From the NCBI GenBank assembly GCA_037441725.1, contig JBBIRT010000023.1, forward strand, positions 1 to 28,687: a stretch of DNA of 28,687 bases, read 5' to 3'. Positions 15,307 through 22,831 of the stretch are shown piece by piece. The translations under genes were made by a program, and so were the position numbers. The notes under the pieces are model-generated. The model was given only the letters and a program-made list of their open reading frames with translations. It searched no databases and was not told the origin of the DNA. The DNA is from JBBIRT01 sp037441725. Its GTDB lineage: Bacteria > Desulfobacterota > BSN033 > UBA1163. Position 1 is the stretch's first letter. Each line of letters opens with the position of its first letter.

Positions 15307-17388
15307 CTATCCCCATATAAACATGATGATTAAAAATAAAGCTATAAAGAAAAGGGCTGTAAGCAATGTGAAACCTAAGTGGATTCCTGTGGCTGGTTTT
15401 TGTCCTTCTTTGGAGGTTCCTCGTTCCCATTCTTTTTTTGACTTACCTGATAAAATGATCCCTCCACTACAATAAAGCCTTTCGGGGAGAGAAGGGATGA
15501 TTTCATGAAAGAATTGATCAAGTGGATTCTCAATATATTTTGGTATAGAAGTAAAAAATTTATTCATTCCGTCCACAAAAAACATATAATAGAAACGATC
15601 AATATACCATCTGTTCCAGAAAAATTTATACAGCGCTTTTATAAATGAGTACTTTTCTAATATCTCTTTAGGATCAACTCTTCTCAATATATAAAGAAAA
15701 TAGGCTGGTACCATACCAATCATGATAGAAATGATAGAAAAGAGAGGAATAAATAAATGAAATATTAAAGAATTTGTGTCAGGTTGAACGGGTAGTTTAA
15801 TTGTTTCCATAGAAACCTTGAATCCTTCTTTGAGCCAATGTTCAGTAGTGAAGCCTAATAGACCGAAGACAATAATGAGAAGGGATAAAAAACCACATGC
15901 CCCTATCATGGTAGAATGGGCTTCAAGAAAAGGTCTTCCTTTTGGGGCTAAATTTTCTATGTGTTTGCTCTTCTTCCCATAAAAAACCATTCCAATAAAC
16001 CGAATGGAATAGAATGAAGTGATAGCCACAGTAATTAAAGCGAGGAAGAATAGGGGGTAGTGATAGGCTTTAAGAGACGACACAAGGATAGCATCCTTAC
16101 TCCAAAACCCAGGAAAGGGTGGAACTCCCATAAGAGAAAGGGTTGCAATAAACATGAAGATCCAGGTGAAAGGCATGGACTTCCTGAGGGAGCCCATATG
16201 AGTCATATAGATCGACTGAACAGTATGAATGATTGAACCAGCACAAAGGAAGAGACTGGCTTTAAATAGAGCGTGGCTTATCAGATGAAATATTCCTGAG
16301 GTTAAACCTTCAATCAGGGTTGGTGGTGAGAATCCAGATATTCCTAAGGCAAGCATCATATAACCGATCTGACTCATGGTAGAATAGGCCAGGGCTTTTT
16401 TTAGCTCTATGGCAACCATTCCCTGGGTAGCTGCCAGAAAGGCTGTAAACCCACCTGCCCAAGCGATCGCTATAAAGAAAAAAGACGCCTCATAACATCC
16501 AGCTATCCAATAACCATAAAAGAAAATAGGTATAAACCTGGCAATCAGATAAACTCCGCTTTTAACCATGGTTGCAGCATGGATTAAAGCTGAGACTGGC
16601 CCAGGGCCTGCCATGGCTTCTGGAAGCCACTCGTGAAAAGGAAATTGTGCAGACTTACCGAAGGATCCAGCAATAAGAAGCATACTCACCAATAAAATCA
16701 TTCCAGGAGAATGTGCCATCTCAGGAATCCAGAAGGATGAAGTTTCATAAAGATTTAAAAGATTTAAGGTTCCTGAATATGAATAGATGATAAAAATTCC
16801 ACCTAATAGGAGGACGTCTCCCGAAGAGGTTACAATGAGGGCTTTTAGTCCTGCATGGGAAGGTGTGCAATATTTTGTAGGGGAGGGACCACCAATCCAG
16901 TATTTTTTTTCATCCCTATAATAAAAACCGATTAATCCATAGCTACAGAGGCCAACCATCTTCCAACCGATAAAAATAAATAATAAATTGTTGGATAATA
17001 CCAGAAGAAGCATGCTTCCAATGAAGAGATTCATCCACATCCACCATCTCGTAAGAGAAGAATCTCCCTTCATATAGCCGATAGAATATACCATTATAAC
17101 GAAACTTATCACGGCCACGATATTTGCCATCACAATGCTTAAAGGGTCAATTAGGATACCCATGTTTAATTCTATGGGTGAGGTAAGCCATATAAAAGTA
17201 CTTTCCATTGGCAACTTTGTAGGACGAAATAAATAGGGGATGAGCAAAAGGCTCAATGAAGCTGCAAGAAAAGAGAAGAACACTGATCCATAGTCTCTTA
17301 GTTTAGGATGAACCTTGCTCAGAGGGAGAGATAGGAAGGCCCCAATAAAAGGAAAAAGGATACATAACCAGCCTATTTCTGCTTTCAT
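15307..17388 (-). CDS. NuoL/MrpA-N-like antiporter subunit with K143 in place of the TM5 glutamate
   Basis: The 693-residue membrane protein matches NuoL or the N-terminal two thirds of MrpA. It has the family core and a C-terminal extension ending in a hydrophobic helix, as in the NuoL lateral arm. The TM7 lysine (GKSAQFPFHEWLPEAMAGPGPVSALIHAATMVKSG) and the TM12-type lysine (FPGFWSKDAIL) are present. The TM5 glutamate of E. coli NuoL (E144, in WEGVGLCSY) is replaced by K143 (GWKMVGLCSY, codon AAG at 16962-16960). The segment WIGGPSPTKYCTPSHAGLK is an insertion I also recall from archaeal-type subunits. The start overlaps the mrpD stop by one base (TAATG), and AAGG precedes it. With the separate MbhD- and MbhE-like genes it makes up a split MrpA. 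Confidence 0.9.
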   Translation of the reverse strand: MKAEIGWLCILFPFIGAFLSLPLSKVHPKLRDYGSVFFSFLAASLSLLLIPYLFRPTKLPMESTFIWLTSPIELNMGILIDPLSIVMANIVAVISFVIMVYSIGYMKGDSSLTRWWMWMNLFIGSMLLLVLSNNLLFIFIGWKMVGLCSYGLIGFYYRDEKKYWIGGPSPTKYCTPSHAGLKALIVTSSGDVLLLGGIFIIYSYSGTLNLLNLYETSSFWIPEMAHSPGMILLVSMLLIAGSFGKSAQFPFHEWLPEAMAGPGPVSALIHAATMVKSGVYLIARFIPIFFYGYWIAGCYEASFFFIAIAWAGGFTAFLAATQGMVAIELKKALAYSTMSQIGYMMLALGISGFSPPTLIEGLTSGIFHLISHALFKASLFLCAGSIIHTVQSIYMTHMGSLRKSMPFTWIFMFIATLSLMGVPPFPGFWSKDAILVSSLKAYHYPLFFLALITVAITSFYSIRFIGMVFYGKKSKHIENLAPKGRPFLEAHSTMIGACGFLSLLIIVFGLLGFTTEHWLKEGFKVSMETIKLPVQPDTNSLIFHLFIPLFSIISIMIGMVPAYFLYILRRVDPKEILEKYSFIKALYKFFWNRWYIDRFYYMFFVDGMNKFFTSIPKYIENPLDQFFHEIIPSLPERLYCSGGIILSGKSKKEWERGTSKEGQKPATGIHLGFTLLTALFFIALFLIIMFIWG

Positions 17389-18896
17389 TAAGGAACCTTT
17401 CCCAATCCAAACATGAGATTAACCTCATTTAAAATGGGTAAGGGTGTTTCGGTGAGCCAGATTATCCCCATGACAAAACAGAGGCAGGCAAAGGCCATTA
17501 CTGGAATGAGCATACTTCTTGGGATCTCCTCTATACTTAGACCTTTTTTCACCTCATCTCCCACTTTTATATACATATATTCTATCACCTTCCAAAAATA
17601 AAATATCATTAGAAGGGTGCTAATGAATATTACCCCTACAAAAATAAATTGCTTTGCCTCCAAGGCAGCAATGATTAAATACCATTTAGTAATGAATCCC
17701 ACGCTTGGTGGGAGTCCTATCATGGCAAGGGCAGATAGAAGGAAGGCCATGCAGGTGTAAGGCATTTTTCTTCCTAATCCCTGAAGATCTTTTATTTGCC
17801 ACAAATTAGCCTTATAAATGAAAGCCCCTGCTGCTAAGAACAGGCAAGCCTTCATCAACGCATGGTTGAGAATATGCATCAATGCAGGAGTTAGCCCTAA
17901 ACTGGTGGAAGGGGAAAGTCCTACACCGAGCATAATATACCCTATATTTGCCACACTTGAATAAGCAAGCATCTTCTTTAAATTATATTGGACTATTGCA
18001 AGAATAGAACCAAAGATCATGGCTATTGCGGCTAACCAAGAAAGGATCGACATCATAGGAAGATAAGTGGTGATAAATTTTAGGGTGAAGACTGAAAAAG
18101 CGATTCGAATGAAGGCATAAGTGAAGACCTCGATGATAATTCCAGAGAGCATTGCGCTGATTTCGGAGGGGGCAAAGGCATGGGCATCTGGAAGCCAGGT
18201 ATGGAGAGGGAAAAGGGCCATCTTGATACTGAGTCCCACGGTGAAAAAAACAAAGGCTGCTAAAACTACTTTGTTTCCATAGAATGGGGGTAACAGGAGA
18301 GAAAGATCACGGATGTTGAGTGAACCTGTCACAGAATAGAGAAACCCTATCCCTAACAAGAAAAAACAGGCACCAATGGAACCTAAAACGAGGTAGGTGA
18401 AGCTTGCTTTAAGAGCAATCTTTCCCCTCGAAGCGATCAAGGTGTATGAAGATAGGCATGCGATCTCAATAAAAACATACATATTAAATATGTCACCTGT
18501 GACGATTATCCCGCAGAGACCTGTGATGAGGAGTTGGTAAATCGTATAGAAGGTGACCACTTTCTGAGGCAATTCATGTTCAATATTTCTCTTGGAGTAA
18601 ATGACGCAAAGAAGCCCGAGGAAGAGATGGATCACCAAAAAATAAGCATTCAATGCATCCATCACATATTCGATGCCCCAAGGAGGGGCCCATCCCCCCA
18701 ATCGGTAATGGATGGGGCCGATGGTCATGACATGATGCAAGATAAAGAGGGAAGCAATGAATTGACTGAGGAGGGTGGCCATGGAGATAAAGCAGGCTGT
18801 TTTTCTGTTGATCCAGCCAGCAATCAAGATGGTGATGGCAGAGAGCAGAGAGACCACAACCACCAATACAGGAAAATGTTCAACAATACCCGACAT
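17388..18896 (-). CDS. mrpD: Cation/proton antiporter subunit D (MrpD/NuoN-like)
   Basis: The 502-residue polytopic protein is an antiporter core subunit. The TM5 glutamate (MYVFIEIACLSSYTLI), TM7 lysine (LSIKMALFPLHTWLPDAHAFAPSEISAMLSG) and the lysine before AYSSVANIGYIMLG (LKKMLAYSS) are all present. The FAPSEISAMLSG segment fits MrpD/MbhH better than NuoN. It acts with the other Mrp-like subunits to exchange Na+ for H+ across the cytoplasmic membrane. A 130-bp gap with two small hairpins separates it from mrpC, the largest gap in the operon. The ribosome-binding site is weak. Confidence 0.9.
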   Translation of the reverse strand: MSGIVEHFPVLVVVVSLLSAITILIAGWINRKTACFISMATLLSQFIASLFILHHVMTIGPIHYRLGGWAPPWGIEYVMDALNAYFLVIHLFLGLLCVIYSKRNIEHELPQKVVTFYTIYQLLITGLCGIIVTGDIFNMYVFIEIACLSSYTLIASRGKIALKASFTYLVLGSIGACFFLLGIGFLYSVTGSLNIRDLSLLLPPFYGNKVVLAAFVFFTVGLSIKMALFPLHTWLPDAHAFAPSEISAMLSGIIIEVFTYAFIRIAFSVFTLKFITTYLPMMSILSWLAAIAMIFGSILAIVQYNLKKMLAYSSVANIGYIMLGVGLSPSTSLGLTPALMHILNHALMKACLFLAAGAFIYKANLWQIKDLQGLGRKMPYTCMAFLLSALAMIGLPPSVGFITKWYLIIAALEAKQFIFVGVIFISTLLMIFYFWKVIEYMYIKVGDEVKKGLSIEEIPRSMLIPVMAFACLCFVMGIIWLTETPLPILNEVNLMFGLGKVP

Positions 18897-18920
18897 AGGA
18901 CTCTGTCGAAGATAAAGATC

Positions 18921-18963
18921 TCACCCCATGGTGACAGTAAGGGTGCCCCTGCCTACCGGCAGG
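18921..18963. repeat. Two small hairpins in the mrpC-mrpD gap, including a GC-rich palindrome
   Basis: TCACC/GGTGA (18921-18934) forms a 5-bp stem, and CCTGCC/GGCAGG (18948-18963) a 6-bp stem with the loop TACC. The second, GCCTACCGGCAGGC, has the look of dispersed palindromic repeats seen in many bacterial genomes. It sits inside the operon where other genes are packed or overlapping. Confidence 0.5.
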
Positions 18964-19026
18964 CGTTTCGTTATTCCAAACCCTAAACCAAACTCGCTTC
19001 GTAGCCTTAACCCAAATAATTGTTTA

Positions 19027-19422
19027 TTAGGTCCGAGTCATTCCCTCATCCCTTGATTTTTTGAGAATTTCACTTTCTTCTATGGTTCCATATTCTCGAT
19101 GCATCCGGATCACTAAAGAAAGGGCAACTGCTGTAGTTGCAACAGAGACAACAATAGCGGTTAGAATAAGGACATGGGGCAGTGGATTGGCATAGACATA
19201 TCCCTTTTGGATGACCTTCTCATCCACAATTGGGGCTGTTCCTCCCTTGACTGCTCCAAGGGAGATGAAAAACAAAAAGATCGCTGTTTGAAATATATTT
19301 AAACCGATGATCTTCTTGATAAGATTATCCTTGGCAATGATCCCATAAAAACCGATCATCATGAGGATGATGAAGATCCAGTAGTTGTATTTTGCAAAGA
19401 TTTTTGCAACGAACCATTCCAT
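19027..19422 (-). CDS. mrpC: Cation/proton antiporter subunit C (MrpC/NuoK-like)
   Basis: The 131-residue protein has three transmembrane helices and the NuoK/MnhC pattern: FIILMMIGFYGIIAKDNLIKKIIGLNIFQTAIFLFFI, later DPLPH-like NPLPHVLILTAIVVSVATTAVAL. In Mrp complexes this subunit lies between the two antiporter cores. The start (MEWFVAKIFAKYNYW) fits family members and has AAGGA 9-10 nt upstream, so the 64-bp overlap with mrpB seems real. The C-terminus is hydrophilic (RMHREYGTIEESEILKKS), as usual. Confidence 0.92.
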   Translation of the reverse strand: MEWFVAKIFAKYNYWIFIILMMIGFYGIIAKDNLIKKIIGLNIFQTAIFLFFISLGAVKGGTAPIVDEKVIQKGYVYANPLPHVLILTAIVVSVATTAVALSLVIRMHREYGTIEESEILKKSRDEGMTRT

Positions 19423-19898
19423 GAACTCGATCCTTCCTCTTCCTTCTTTCCGCTTCTTTCCTTTTGTGCCAGGTCAAAAAAGATAGAGGTAATGATGGCC
19501 ATGACCGTCACTCCTATACCTATTTCAACAAAGTCCATAGCCAGGGCTCTGTTTTCTTCAAAAAGAGTAGTAAAAGGGATGAATCCATAGTTTAGATATT
19601 GAGCAGCACCCAAGCTAAAGAAAAGAGCTAATAGTCCAATACCCCCATAGATATATATACCTAAAGAACTCAATAGGGTATTGATCGACTCGGGGAATCT
19701 CTTTCTGCCACCGGCGAGATTGAAGGTAATGACCATCAGAATGAGCGCTGAGGCGAAAACCACTCCTCCTTGAAATCCTCCTCCAGGCCCTCCGGCTCCA
19801 TGAATAATCACATATAATGCAAAAAGTTGAATGAAAGGGATCATGACACGGGCGACTGTCTCGACAATGATATTTCTTTCTTGGCCTCCTTCCTTCAT
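19359..19898 (-). CDS. mrpB: Cation/proton antiporter subunit B (MrpB/MnhB domain)
   Basis: The protein has about four transmembrane helices. The MnhB signature is clear: RVMIPFIQLFALYVIIHGAGGPGGGFQGGVVFASALIL, later NRALAMDFVEIGIGVTVMAIIT. It is a small structural subunit of Mrp and Mbh complexes. The start overlaps the mbhE-like stop (ATGA). The last 21 residues, rich in serine, are encoded inside mrpC in another frame and look unlike family proteins; the conserved part ends near residue 145. This may reflect a recent frameshift or simple overlap growth. Confidence 0.9.
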   Translation of the reverse strand: MKEGGQERNIIVETVARVMIPFIQLFALYVIIHGAGGPGGGFQGGVVFASALILMVITFNLAGGRKRFPESINTLLSSLGIYIYGGIGLLALFFSLGAAQYLNYGFIPFTTLFEENRALAMDFVEIGIGVTVMAIITSIFFDLAQKERSGKKEEEGSSSWNGSLQKSLQNTTTGSSSSS

Positions 19899-20425
19899 AG
19901 CCTGCTTCGCCTCCTCAACAAAAGGATCACGGATACCCCTGCTGTGAAGATAACGGTTGTCTCTCCTAAGGTGTCATAACCTCGATAATCAGCCAGACCA
20001 TAGGTCACCATATTTGGAACAGCAGTCTCTTTCAAACCCTTTTCGATCCATCGAACCACAAAGGCATACCGGGAGACCTCTACCTCTCCCCCTTTTTGTT
20101 TTATCCAATAATATTTTTCCTCTTTGGCGTAATGGGGCTCTTCCTTTGTAATAAAGGCATCCCATTCCCCTTTCACCCCAGGAATCTTCTCAATATGCGA
20201 AGGGAGTGGAAGCCCTCGTTTTACCAACTCCTTGGATAACTCTCTTGGAATTCTGCCCTGATTCAAGAGCGGTACAATTTGTTCCATTTTCATAGAAAAT
20301 AGCTTGACCGATTTAATAGGAGGGGCCATGGGGTCACCCAAAGGTGGAATGTCCTCCGCGACGTAGATAAAAAGACCGGAAAGAAGGAAAATCAAAATGA
20401 AGGCGATCGCTCTTAACCGTTTCAT
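19895..20425 (-). CDS. MbhE-like subunit (MrpA C-terminal part) with a large extra-membrane insertion
   Basis: The 176-residue protein has a membrane helix at each end. The start (IYVAEDIPPLGDPMAPP, residues 20-36) and the end (ETAVPNMVTYGLADYRGYDTLGETTVIFTA, 133-162) match MbhE and the end of MrpA. Between them, about residues 40-120, is a hydrophilic charged region absent from the MbhE proteins I recall, which are about 100 residues. The ATG at 20425 is chosen because it overlaps the upstream stop (ATGA) and has GAGGTG 9 nt before it; a GTG four codons earlier (20437) is possible. The insertion should face outside the membrane. Confidence 0.85.
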   Translation of the reverse strand: MKRLRAIAFILIFLLSGLFIYVAEDIPPLGDPMAPPIKSVKLFSMKMEQIVPLLNQGRIPRELSKELVKRGLPLPSHIEKIPGVKGEWDAFITKEEPHYAKEEKYYWIKQKGGEVEVSRYAFVVRWIEKGLKETAVPNMVTYGLADYRGYDTLGETTVIFTAGVSVILLLRRRSRL

Positions 20426-20667
20426 TTCTTTTCCCACCTCGTGGTTCTTGAGATGGCCGCAATTAAAAAGGCAGTGGTTGCTCCTGCCCCAACAGCCGCT
20501 TCAGTAAAGCCTACATCCACAGACTGTAATTCAACCCAAATGAGGGCCATGAGAAAACTATAGGCACTCAAAAGGATGACTGCACTCAACAGATCTCTAA
20601 TCGTGATAGCTACTATCGCAATGACGACGATGAAACATAATAGAATGAAATCAATGGACCAAATCAT
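20422..20667 (-). CDS. MbhD-like subunit (DUF4040, MrpA C-terminal part)
   Basis: The 81-residue hydrophobic protein has three helices and the DUF4040/MbhD pattern: AITIRDLLSAVILLSAYSFLMALIWVELQSVDVGFTEAAVGAGATTAFLIAA. In true Mrp antiporters this segment is inside the long MrpA; here, as in membrane-bound hydrogenases, it is a separate gene. It corresponds structurally to part of NuoJ. The start overlaps the mrpE stop (ATGA), and GAGG is 8-9 nt upstream. Confidence 0.92.
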   Translation of the reverse strand: MIWSIDFILLCFIVVIAIVAITIRDLLSAVILLSAYSFLMALIWVELQSVDVGFTEAAVGAGATTAFLIAAISRTTRWEKK

Positions 20668-21224
20668 TCAAATACCTCATGAGTCTCAGTTTGTACTTGC
20701 TTCTCCATGAATACATGGGCCACCTTCTTTTGCATGGTCTGATCCACAATAAGCGCATTCGCAGATTTTTTGCTCAGGGCATGCACCCAAAATCTTCCTC
20801 GCTCAGGCTTAACCAAAATGGTCACAGTTCCAGGAGTTAAGGTGATCGAATTGGCCAGGGTGGTGAGCGAAAAATCCTTTCGGAGAGTCGTATCAAATTC
20901 AATGATGAGGGGATCAATAGGCATCTTAGGATGTAATACCCTGTAGGCAACATCGATGTTGGCCAGCACAATCTGCCAGAGTTCCCAGGGAATATAGAAA
21001 AGAAGTCGCAAAAGTTTCAGAAGGTTTTTTTCACTTTTACCCTTTATGAGGAGGTCATGGGAAAGGAGGCTTACAAGGTTACAGCAGATAAGACCAGAAA
21101 TGAGATGGAACATATCGAAGATTCCCGACAAAAGGACCCAGAAAATAGCCATTATGCAAAAGGTTAGAAAAATCCGAAACCCATTCTTTTTCAATTTCAT
21201 CTCCTCTCTTCGCCCAAGCGCCAT
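20664..21224 (-). CDS. mrpE: Cation/proton antiporter subunit E (MrpE)
   Basis: The protein (186 residues from the ATG at 21224) has N-terminal membrane helices and then a cytoplasmic domain with the MnhE pattern: LLFYIPWELWQIVLANIDVAYRVLHPKMPIDPLIIEF, LTTLANSITLTPGTVTI, FWVHALSKKSANAL. MrpE is needed for assembly or stability of Mrp complexes. The start is uncertain. ATG 21224 has AGGA upstream and overlaps mrpG by 28 bp; ATG 21200 or TTG 21194 follow GAGAGGAG, and a TTG start would be well spaced. The stop overlaps the next gene (ATGA). Confidence 0.9.
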   Translation of the reverse strand: MALGRREEMKLKKNGFRIFLTFCIMAIFWVLLSGIFDMFHLISGLICCNLVSLLSHDLLIKGKSEKNLLKLLRLLFYIPWELWQIVLANIDVAYRVLHPKMPIDPLIIEFDTTLRKDFSLTTLANSITLTPGTVTILVKPERGRFWVHALSKKSANALIVDQTMQKKVAHVFMEKQVQTETHEVFE

Positions 21225-21526
21225 GGCTTTAATCCTGTTTTATAGGCTGCTTTCATGAGGGCATGGGTAGCGGTTGGATTGGCAATAAAAATAAAAATAA
21301 TGAGAAAAATAAGCTTTGCAGGCACAAGAGGCACCCCAGAATATTGAAAGAAATGATAAATCAATGCCCCAAGGATGATGAGCCCTCCCCCCAAGGTATC
21401 ACACTTACCAGTCGCATGCAACCGTGTATAAAGATCAGGAAATCTGAGTAATCCAATGGACCCAACTAAGGTGAAAAACAATCCTGTTCCCAGGAATAGA
21501 GTTACAATGATATGCACGATTAACAT
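21197..21526 (-). CDS. mrpG: Cation/proton antiporter subunit G (MrpG)
   Basis: The 109-residue three-helix protein carries the MnhG signature: LFFTLVGSIGLLRFPDLYTRLHATGKCDTLGGGLIILG, then PTATHALMKAAYKTGLKP. MrpG is a small membrane subunit of Mrp/Mbh complexes. It overlaps the mrpF stop by 7 bp and has GAGGTG 8 nt upstream of the ATG. Confidence 0.94.
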   Translation of the reverse strand: MLIVHIIVTLFLGTGLFFTLVGSIGLLRFPDLYTRLHATGKCDTLGGGLIILGALIYHFFQYSGVPLVPAKLIFLIIFIFIANPTATHALMKAAYKTGLKPWRLGEERR

Positions 21527-21783
21527 AATTCACCTCTTTCAAGATATTTTGCAAATGCAAGGGTACCAATGAAGTTTACCATGGCATAGAGCAGGGCGAT
21601 ATCAAAAAAATAGGGTCTTTCGAAATAATATCCCATGACAACGAGTAGGGCGATCGTTTTGGTTCCAATGATATTCACTCCAGCCATTCGATTAAAAGCA
21701 CCCGGACCGACCACTGCCCTATATAAAGAGAGCCCAATGGTTATCGCAATGAACAAAATGGTCATCCAGAATACAAAAGTCAT
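21520..21783 (-). CDS. mrpF: Cation/proton antiporter subunit F (MrpF)
   Basis: The 87-residue protein has three membrane helices and the MnhF pattern: YRAVVGPGAFNRMAGVNIIGTKTIALLVVMGY, then FFDIALLYAMVNFIGTLAFAKYLERG. It is the first gene of the ten-gene operon, with GAGGG before the ATG and a promoter about 80 bp upstream. The order F-G-E at the operon start differs from Bacillus Mrp (A-B-C-D-E-F-G) and is close to the first block (E-F-G) of membrane-bound hydrogenase operons. Confidence 0.94.
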   Translation of the reverse strand: MTFVFWMTILFIAITIGLSLYRAVVGPGAFNRMAGVNIIGTKTIALLVVMGYYFERPYFFDIALLYAMVNFIGTLAFAKYLERGELC

Positions 21784-21864
21784 ATTTTTCCCTCTTTGTG
21801 AATTTATACTAATTTTAATAAATTTAAAGTTATCTCCTGCGAGGTCTGAAATGGATTTGAAGAG

Positions 21865-21892
21865 ATTTTAATAGATTTAAAAAAGAAGTCAA
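21865..21892 (-). promoter_or_regulatory. Sigma70-type promoter for the antiporter operon
   Basis: On the minus strand TTGACT (21892-21887) is followed after 16 bp by TAAAAT (21870-21865). Transcription would start near 21858, about 75 nt before mrpF. Spacing is 1 bp below the optimum. Confidence 0.5.
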
Positions 21893-21963
21893 ATGAAAAT
21901 TAAACTCTCATGGTTTGGACAGGAGGTCAAGGAGATTAACTCCCAATTTTTAAATCTTTTAAG

Positions 21964-22812
21964 CTATTTAAAATGCCAGGGGCCCAGACGGGGATACCAT
22001 CGAAATTGGAGCTTACATTCAATGGGGAACTCTCCCGCCATTCTCTTGGCCTCCTTTTCAATTTCTGGGATATCCTTTTGATGATGAACAATTCCTTTCA
22101 GGACAAGCCCCTTTTCAGTCATCCCCTCTTCTTTTGGATCAACATCGAATACAGAAATACTATATTGGGGATTCGTCGTGATTTCAGCCTTAATCCTTGC
22201 GGCAAGGGCCCTCAATCGGAGAATCTCCTTTGATTTTTCAGTTTTGAGCTTATCTTTTTCAAGAAGTCCATTCTTTATGATCTTAACGATTTCATCATGG
22301 GATTGGATGCCTGTATTAAAAACCATCTCATACTCTGTTGGATTGTCCCAATCTTTTCCATAAATTAAGTAGATGGCCTTTGCCATCTCGCTGTCGGCCT
22401 TCTCAATCAACCAACGTGCATTTTCACTGTTGACCCCTTCCCATTCCATCACCTTTTCTATTCTCTTTTCTATCGGAGCAATGATGCGAACTCTAAGCAC
22501 AAAAGGAATGCCTTTGAGAAGGAAATTTCCACCTCTTCCCATAATGACCACATTATCCTTTAAGGCATACTTTAAAAAGTAGCTCTGATTCAATGCCACA
22601 AAGCCTCGATAAGACCAATCGAATCTCTCCCAAAGATCAGGATAGTTCTCATCGAAATATTTCGCTCTTTCCTCCCATTGTTTTCCCTCGGCCCTCATGT
22701 CCTCGAGGATTCTTCCTCGATCAATATAGTCGTAGTTCATTTGTTTAGCAATCGCCTCTCCAATCTCTTTTCCCCCACTTCCATATTTTCGAGCGATGGT
22801 CAGGACTGCCAT
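21964..22812 (-). CDS. Cytidylate kinase-like family protein with C-terminal BON-like region
   Basis: From the preferred ATG at 22812 the protein has 282 residues. The first 190 form a P-loop kinase fold of the cytidylate-kinase-like family (LTIARKYGSGGKEIGEAIAKQMNYDYIDRGRI, NVVIMGRGGNFLL, VLRVRIIAPIEKRI). Residues about 205-265 (RALAARIKAEITTNP, GLVLKGIVHHQKDIPEIEKEAKRMAG) look like a BON-type domain. These proteins are often found beside transporters and their substrate is unknown. The start at 22812 has AGGAGAGG 5-6 nt upstream; the longer frame to 22842 starts within the end of the permease gene and has no such site. It follows the permease by about 20 bp and probably belongs to the decarboxylase-permease operon. 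Confidence 0.82.
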   Translation of the reverse strand: MAVLTIARKYGSGGKEIGEAIAKQMNYDYIDRGRILEDMRAEGKQWEERAKYFDENYPDLWERFDWSYRGFVALNQSYFLKYALKDNVVIMGRGGNFLLKGIPFVLRVRIIAPIEKRIEKVMEWEGVNSENARWLIEKADSEMAKAIYLIYGKDWDNPTEYEMVFNTGIQSHDEIVKIIKNGLLEKDKLKTEKSKEILRLRALAARIKAEITTNPQYSISVFDVDPKEEGMTEKGLVLKGIVHHQKDIPEIEKEAKRMAGEFPIECKLQFRWYPRLGPWHFK

Positions 22813-22831
22813 AAGACCTCTCCTGTCTCCC

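Noticed and set aside
18534..18986. 150-codon plus-strand ORF opposite mrpD
   Set aside because: It lies mostly within the conserved mrpD N-terminus on the other strand; composition is histidine/aspartate/glutamine-rich as expected for an antisense reading of membrane-helix codons.
21930..21956. GGAG/CTCC hairpin with AATTTTT as terminator after the kinase-like gene
   Set aside because: The stem has only four pairs and the T-run is on the plus-strand side, the wrong direction for the minus-strand gene.
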